Positions 24,798 through 28,089 of a stretch of DNA of 28,089 nucleotides are shown here, one piece after another. Location: NCBI GenBank assembly GCA_031267115.1, contig JAIRZS010000288.1, positions 1-28,089 of the forward strand, written 5' to 3'. The translations under genes and the position numbers were made by a program. Origin of the DNA: Treponema sp. GTDB lineage: Bacteria > Spirochaetota > Spirochaetia > Treponematales > Breznakiellaceae. Below the pieces are notes generated by a model. It was not told where the DNA came from. It saw only the letters and a list, made by a program, of their open reading frames with translations, and ran no database searches. Each line of letters begins with the position of its first letter. The stretch's first letter is position 1.

Positions 24798-25908
24798 TTA
24801 TCCGTGTTTGCTGTTCCATACAAAACGCAGATACTCCTCGATAAACAGATCAATGTCGCCGTCCATAACCGCCTGGATATTGCCGATCTCCGCTTTGGTG
24901 CGGTAATCTTTGACCATGGTATACGGCTGGAACACATAGGAACGTATCTGGTTCCCCCAGGAAATATCTTTCTTTTCCTGGGCGAATTTTTCGTTTTCCT
25001 TTTCCTTTTCCTCGCGGTAATATTCGTAAAGCCTGGCCTTGAGCATGCTCATCGCGATAGCCCGGTTCTTTATCTGACTCCGCTCGTTCTGGCAGGCCAC
25101 CACTATCCCGGTGGGGAGATGGGTAAAACGCACGGCGCTGTCGGTCTTGTTCACATGCTGGCCCCCGGCCCCCCCGGACCGGTAGGTGTCCACCCTGAGA
25201 TCTTCCGGGCGGATTTCCACTTTAACGGTATCATCTATCACCGGGAAAATATAGGCGGAGGCAAAGGAAGTATGCCGGCGGGCATTCGCGTCAAAGGGGG
25301 AAATCCGCACCAGCCGGTGGACCCCGCTTTCGCCCTTGAGATAGCCGTAGGCGTAATCGCCCTCGATTTTTACCGTAGCCGACTTAATGCCCCCCTCGGC
25401 CTCCAGGATATCCACTTCTTCTATGGAAAAGCCCTTCCGTTCGGCCCAGCGCAGGTACATACGGTAGAGCATCTGCGACCAGTCGCAGGCCTCCGTCCCG
25501 CCGGCTCCTGAATGAATAGTCAGGAAGCAGCCGTTCCCGTCCACTTCCCCGGGCATCAGCTCGACTATGTTCTGTTTTTCAAAACGGGCGCCAAGATCCT
25601 TCAGGGCGGCCTCGATTTCCGCGCCCTGGGATTCGTCGCCGGCCTCCGCGGCCAGTTCCTGGAGCGTTTCCAGGTCGTCAATTTCCGCCTTGAGTCCCTT
25701 CCAGGGATCGTAGCGCCTTTTTAAGGCCTTAAGCTCCCCCATAACCTTTTCCGCAGCCGGGGGATCGTCCCAGAAATGCTCTTCCGATGATCTGGCTTCC
25801 AGCCCCGCTATGCGGCTGCTAAACGAAGCGTCTTCAAAGACGCCCCCAGGTTTCGTTGATTCGGGCCTTTAGTTCCCCGACAGGCGAGGCAAGTTCGTTC
25901 ACTAGCAT
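24798..25908 (-). CDS. prfB: Peptide chain release factor 2, with programmed +1 frameshift
   Basis: RF2 recognises UAA and UGA stop codons. The main frame shows the RF2 anticodon-like tripeptide SPF (RISPFDANARR) and the catalytic GGQ (SGGAGGQHVNKTDSAV). The first 24 codons are in another frame, from ATG at 25908 (GGAGG 6 nt upstream), and read MLVNELASPVGELKARINET and on to CTT followed by an in-frame TGA (25836-25834). Skipping the T at 25836 continues with EDASFSSRIAGLEARSSEEH, then FWDDPPAAEKVMGEL and the body, for a total of 369 aa, normal for RF2. The coding joins are 25908-25837 and 25835-24798. Low RF2 would favour the shift, giving autoregulation. Read without the shift the gene would look N-terminally truncated at 314 aa. 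Confidence 0.95.
25834..25847 (-). promoter_or_regulatory. prfB +1 frameshift signal (SD-like GGGGG, CTT TGA)
   Basis: On the minus strand the site reads TGG GGG CGT CTT TGA A. The slippery CTT (25839-25837) precedes the in-frame TGA, and a GGGGG Shine-Dalgarno-like run (25847-25843) sits three nt before CTT. This is the same spacing as in the classical prfB site. Confidence 0.93.
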
Positions 25909-25926
25909 GATAGTCCTCCGCTATCC

Positions 25927-25955
25927 ATACTACAAAAAGCAGGTTTTTTTTGCAA
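25927..25955 (-). promoter_or_regulatory. Promoter for prfB
   Basis: On the minus strand TTGCAA (25955-25950) is followed after 17 bp by TAGTAT (25932-25927), 4/6 and 5/6 matches. The predicted start is near 25920, just before the prfB ribosome site. It sits in the 73-bp spacer shared with the divergent gene. Confidence 0.55.
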
Positions 25956-25966
25956 TTCCTGCCGAT

Positions 25967-25972
25967 TATAAT
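25967..25972 (+). promoter_or_regulatory. -10 box (TATAAT) for the divergent Fn3 gene
   Basis: There is a perfect TATAAT 9 nt before the preferred ATG; the -35 region at 17 bp is only a T run. The surrounding ATTATAAT is palindromic and so reads as TATAAT on both strands. The expected transcription start (about 25979) leaves almost no leader. Confidence 0.45.
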
Positions 25973-25981
25973 ATGATATAT

Positions 25982-27403
25982 ATGATGAAGACAGCCGGGA
26001 TTGTTTCCAGGAATATACTCGCCCTTAGCCTGCTGCTGGGCCTCTTTCCGTTCCCGCTCGCCGCCCAGCAGACGGACAGGGCCGGTTCCTACGAGGGCAT
26101 TGACATAGGGGGCCTGGGCCGGGTAGGGCTGCCGGAAAAAGAGGAAGAACCGCCTCCTCCTCCCCCACCGCCCCCCCCTCCCCCTCCCCCGCCTCCGCCG
26201 ATCCCTGAAAGAAGGCCGGTTTTTACGCCCTTTGTCACCGGGATTAAAGCGGAACCCAGGAACAACCTTGTCCGCCTTTCCTGGGTCGATTCTCCCGACG
26301 CCGCAGGTTCCGTGTATATTTACCGCGCCTCCTCTCCCTTTGACGACATTAATTCCTATACCCTGATCCGGCCCATAGAGGTGCCATACGGCGTCCAGTC
26401 CTACATTGACGAAGTTGAAGACGGCGGCGACTGGTATTACTTTATCGCTTCGAGCGACGCGGAAGGCCGGCGTTACGACATTATGCTCCCGTACAATAAT
26501 ACAATCAGCGTTACCCTGGAATACCCCGAAGCGCCGGAAATCATAATTCCCGAACCGGTAAACCAGCCGCCCCCTCCCCCTGCCGCAAGGCGGCGGCAGG
26601 TATGGAACGGGATAACAAACCTGCGCGCCGTTGTCCGGGGGGACGGGGTCGAGATTACCTTTGATACGGGCGACAGCTCCAGGGTTCCGGTGCTTTACCG
26701 GAGCACAACCCCCATCATCTCCAACCGGAACATCCTTGACGCGGTGATTGTCCGGTCGGGCATCGGCTCCCCCTACATGGATTACCCTGTTCCGGGCATT
26801 GCCTATTATTACGCGCTCATTACCGAAGACGAACTCTTTTCCGGCAGCATGGAGATCCGACCGGGGTCCAACGCCACAAGGGACCCTGTGGAGATTCCGT
26901 CGGGCTACCGGGTGGGGCTTAAAAATTCCCCCGGAACCAGATCAATACCGCTGCCCCTGATCTCCGTAAACGGGGTCTCCGCCGCAGGTGCCGAGAATCC
27001 CGTGGTAACGCCTTTAAGTTCCCGCGCGGAACGGGACGTATCCGGCGTAAAGCCCTCGCCCGATTTTTCAAAAACCCCCTTTAAGCCGCCCAGGGCGTTC
27101 AGGGACGATCTTGAGCCCCCCGCCGGCGGGGGGGAAGAATACCTGCTTAAAAATATCGTGCAGGGCCCCTTTCTCAGGCGGGACTGGGAAGAATCCTGCC
27201 GGGATTTGACGGAATTTCTGTCGCTGCCCCGCAGCGCTTCCGCCGAAAGCCGCGCCCGTTTCTACCTGGGGCAGTCCTACTACTATTCTGGCCGTTACCG
27301 CGAGGCCCTTTTCGAATTCCTCCTGGTCGGCGACGTACTTCCCGCCGAAAGCGGCGAATGGGTCCAGGCTGTCCTTGCCGCAATGACAAAGGCCCCTGAA
27401 TAA
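25982..27403 (+). CDS. Exported polyproline protein with Fn3-like and TPR-like regions
   Basis: Taken from ATG at 25982 the protein is 473 aa: a signal peptide (MMKTAGIVSRNILALSLLLG and on to PLAAQQ), then an acidic stretch and 17 consecutive prolines (26150-26200). Two fibronectin-III-like beta domains follow (the first from FVTGIKAEPRNNLVRLSWVD, the second from ITNLRAVVRGDGVEITFDTG), separated by a shorter Pro5 linker. Near the C-terminus is a TPR-like segment (RARFYLGQSYYYSGRYREAL). There is no lipobox Cys. It probably works in the periplasm or at the outer membrane, binding a partner; the function is unknown. In-frame ATGs at 25973, 25982 and 25985 are all possible, none with a ribosome site. 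The frame extends back to 25856, but that overlaps prfB and its promoter. Confidence 0.8.
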   Translation: MMKTAGIVSRNILALSLLLGLFPFPLAAQQTDRAGSYEGIDIGGLGRVGLPEKEEEPPPPPPPPPPPPPPPPPIPERRPVFTPFVTGIKAEPRNNLVRLSWVDSPDAAGSVYIYRASSPFDDINSYTLIRPIEVPYGVQSYIDEVEDGGDWYYFIASSDAEGRRYDIMLPYNNTISVTLEYPEAPEIIIPEPVNQPPPPPAARRRQVWNGITNLRAVVRGDGVEITFDTGDSSRVPVLYRSTTPIISNRNILDAVIVRSGIGSPYMDYPVPGIAYYYALITEDELFSGSMEIRPGSNATRDPVEIPSGYRVGLKNSPGTRSIPLPLISVNGVSAAGAENPVVTPLSSRAERDVSGVKPSPDFSKTPFKPPRAFRDDLEPPAGGGEEYLLKNIVQGPFLRRDWEESCRDLTEFLSLPRSASAESRARFYLGQSYYYSGRYREALFEFLLVGDVLPAESGEWVQAVLAAMTKAPE

Positions 27404-27409
27404 GCAAAC

Positions 27410-27442
27410 TCCGGAATTTTCACCGCGAAGCCGGATGTTTTT
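27410..27442 (+). terminator. Weak terminator candidate after the Fn3 gene
   Basis: TCCGG (27410-27414) can pair with CCGGA (27431-27435) and is followed by TGTTTTT. The stem is short and the loop long (16 nt), so this is tentative. Confidence 0.25.
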
Positions 27443-27556
27443 CGGGCGCATCCGCGCGCCTTTGGCGCCCGGACCGGGCTTTGCGGGGCTGCGCTGCCGC
27501 TCCGGCCCCGGCGCTCCGCGCCGCGGCTAAACCCCTCCAATCCCTTGCGCGGTTCC
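27443..27556 (-). ncRNA. Dispersed structured element, copy 4 (Flavo-1-like)
   Basis: Read on the minus strand the blocks are GGAACCGCGCAAGGGATTGG, GGAGCGGCAGCG, GCAAAGCCCGGTCCG and CGGATGCGCCC. The inner hairpin sequence is GC-rich and less regular than in the other copies (GCGCC/GGCGC at 27456-27460 and 27464-27468). It lies downstream of the Fn3 gene on the opposite strand. Confidence 0.5.
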
Positions 27557-27585
27557 ATATATAGGAAATTTTTCAGGATTCTTTA

Positions 27586-27762
27586 ACCACAAAGTCGAAA
27601 AAGTAAAAGAAGTAAAGAACAATGAAGAATGAACAATGAACAATGAACAATTATTAACTGCTAACCGGGCTTCGACATCCGGTCCACTCTTGGCTCCCCC
27701 GTCTTCCATTGTTAATTGCTAATTGCTAATTGCTAATTGCTCACTGTCTTCGACTTTGCGGT
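27586..27762. repeat. 177-bp inverted-repeat element with opposed 7-bp tandem arrays
   Basis: The ends are inverted repeats matching at 13 of 14 positions (ACCACAAAGTCGAA at 27586-27599; reverse complement ACCGCAAAGTCGAA of 27749-27762). Inside the left end are five 7-bp units of the AACAATG type (27618-27652). Inside the right end are four exact AATTGCT units (27714-27741). The central part is GC-rich. No open reading frame is credible. It could be a small non-autonomous mobile element or a fold-back repeat. Confidence 0.6.

Positions 27763-28089
<327 letters not shown>

Noticed and set aside
24755..24937. N-terminal extension of the PEGA protein
   Set aside because: It overlaps the end of prfB in another frame and would precede the signal peptide.
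24798..25742. prfB as an N-terminally truncated pseudogene
   Set aside because: The missing N-terminus is present upstream with a start, a ribosome site and a classical frameshift signal.
27618..27741. CRISPR-like short repeats
   Set aside because: The 7-bp units are contiguous with no spacers, and there are no cas genes in the window.

Overview
The window looks like a chromosomal segment from a moderately GC-rich treponeme (phylum Spirochaetota). The evidence is gene content and order: dnaG, rpoD, a zinc-ribbon coiled-coil gene, a TPR gene and mreBCD-PBP2-rodA all lie on one strand. From memory this resembles the order in Treponema pallidum. Secreted proteins with PEGA, Fn3-like and TPR parts also fit. 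Species cannot be told from the sequence alone. Apart from the first gene and one near the right end, every protein gene lies on the minus strand and reads from right to left.

Layout, in transcription order on the minus strand. (1) 25.9-22.3 kb: prfB, which needs a programmed +1 frameshift, then a secreted PEGA-domain protein and ftsY. (2) 22.3-17.1 kb: a tightly overlapped set with an unknown exported acidic-linker protein, a LolC/E-type permease, the LolD ATPase and a second permease, followed by a YkgJ-type cysteine cluster protein. (3) 16.85-11.6 kb: a small unknown protein, mltG, dnaG and rpoD, a variant of the macromolecular-synthesis operon with a peptidoglycan enzyme at its head. (4) 11.5-10.2 kb: a C4 zinc-ribbon coiled-coil protein whose stop codon directly abuts the RNase P RNA gene. 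(5) 9.9-0.7 kb: a membrane TPR protein, then the elongasome genes mreB, mreC, mreD, mrdA and rodA, ending in a fused radical SAM/DUF2344 protein. A short exported unknown protein (56-571, +) converges on this block. A polyproline Fn3/TPR exported protein (25982-27403, +) diverges from prfB.

The most interesting non-coding content is a dispersed element with four copies (584-685 +, 10006-10126 -, 16967-17103 +, 27443-27556 -). The copies share fixed sequence blocks, while the hairpins between the blocks change sequence but keep their pairing. This is what a structured RNA family looks like, and it resembles the Flavo-1 RNA motif as I remember it. Other points are the prfB frameshift site, the rnpB/zinc-ribbon junction, a 177-bp inverted-repeat element carrying opposed 7-bp tandem arrays (27586-27762), and a terminal G run that is almost certainly an assembly or sequencing artefact.

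Most of the protein content is conserved housekeeping: cell elongation, replication priming, the primary sigma factor, translation termination, SRP targeting and lipoprotein sorting. I found no tRNA or rRNA gene, insertion sequence, phage gene, CRISPR array or defence system. I do not see a clearly new multi-gene system. The best leads are the repeat/RNA family and the unknown exported protein coupled to the Lol genes.
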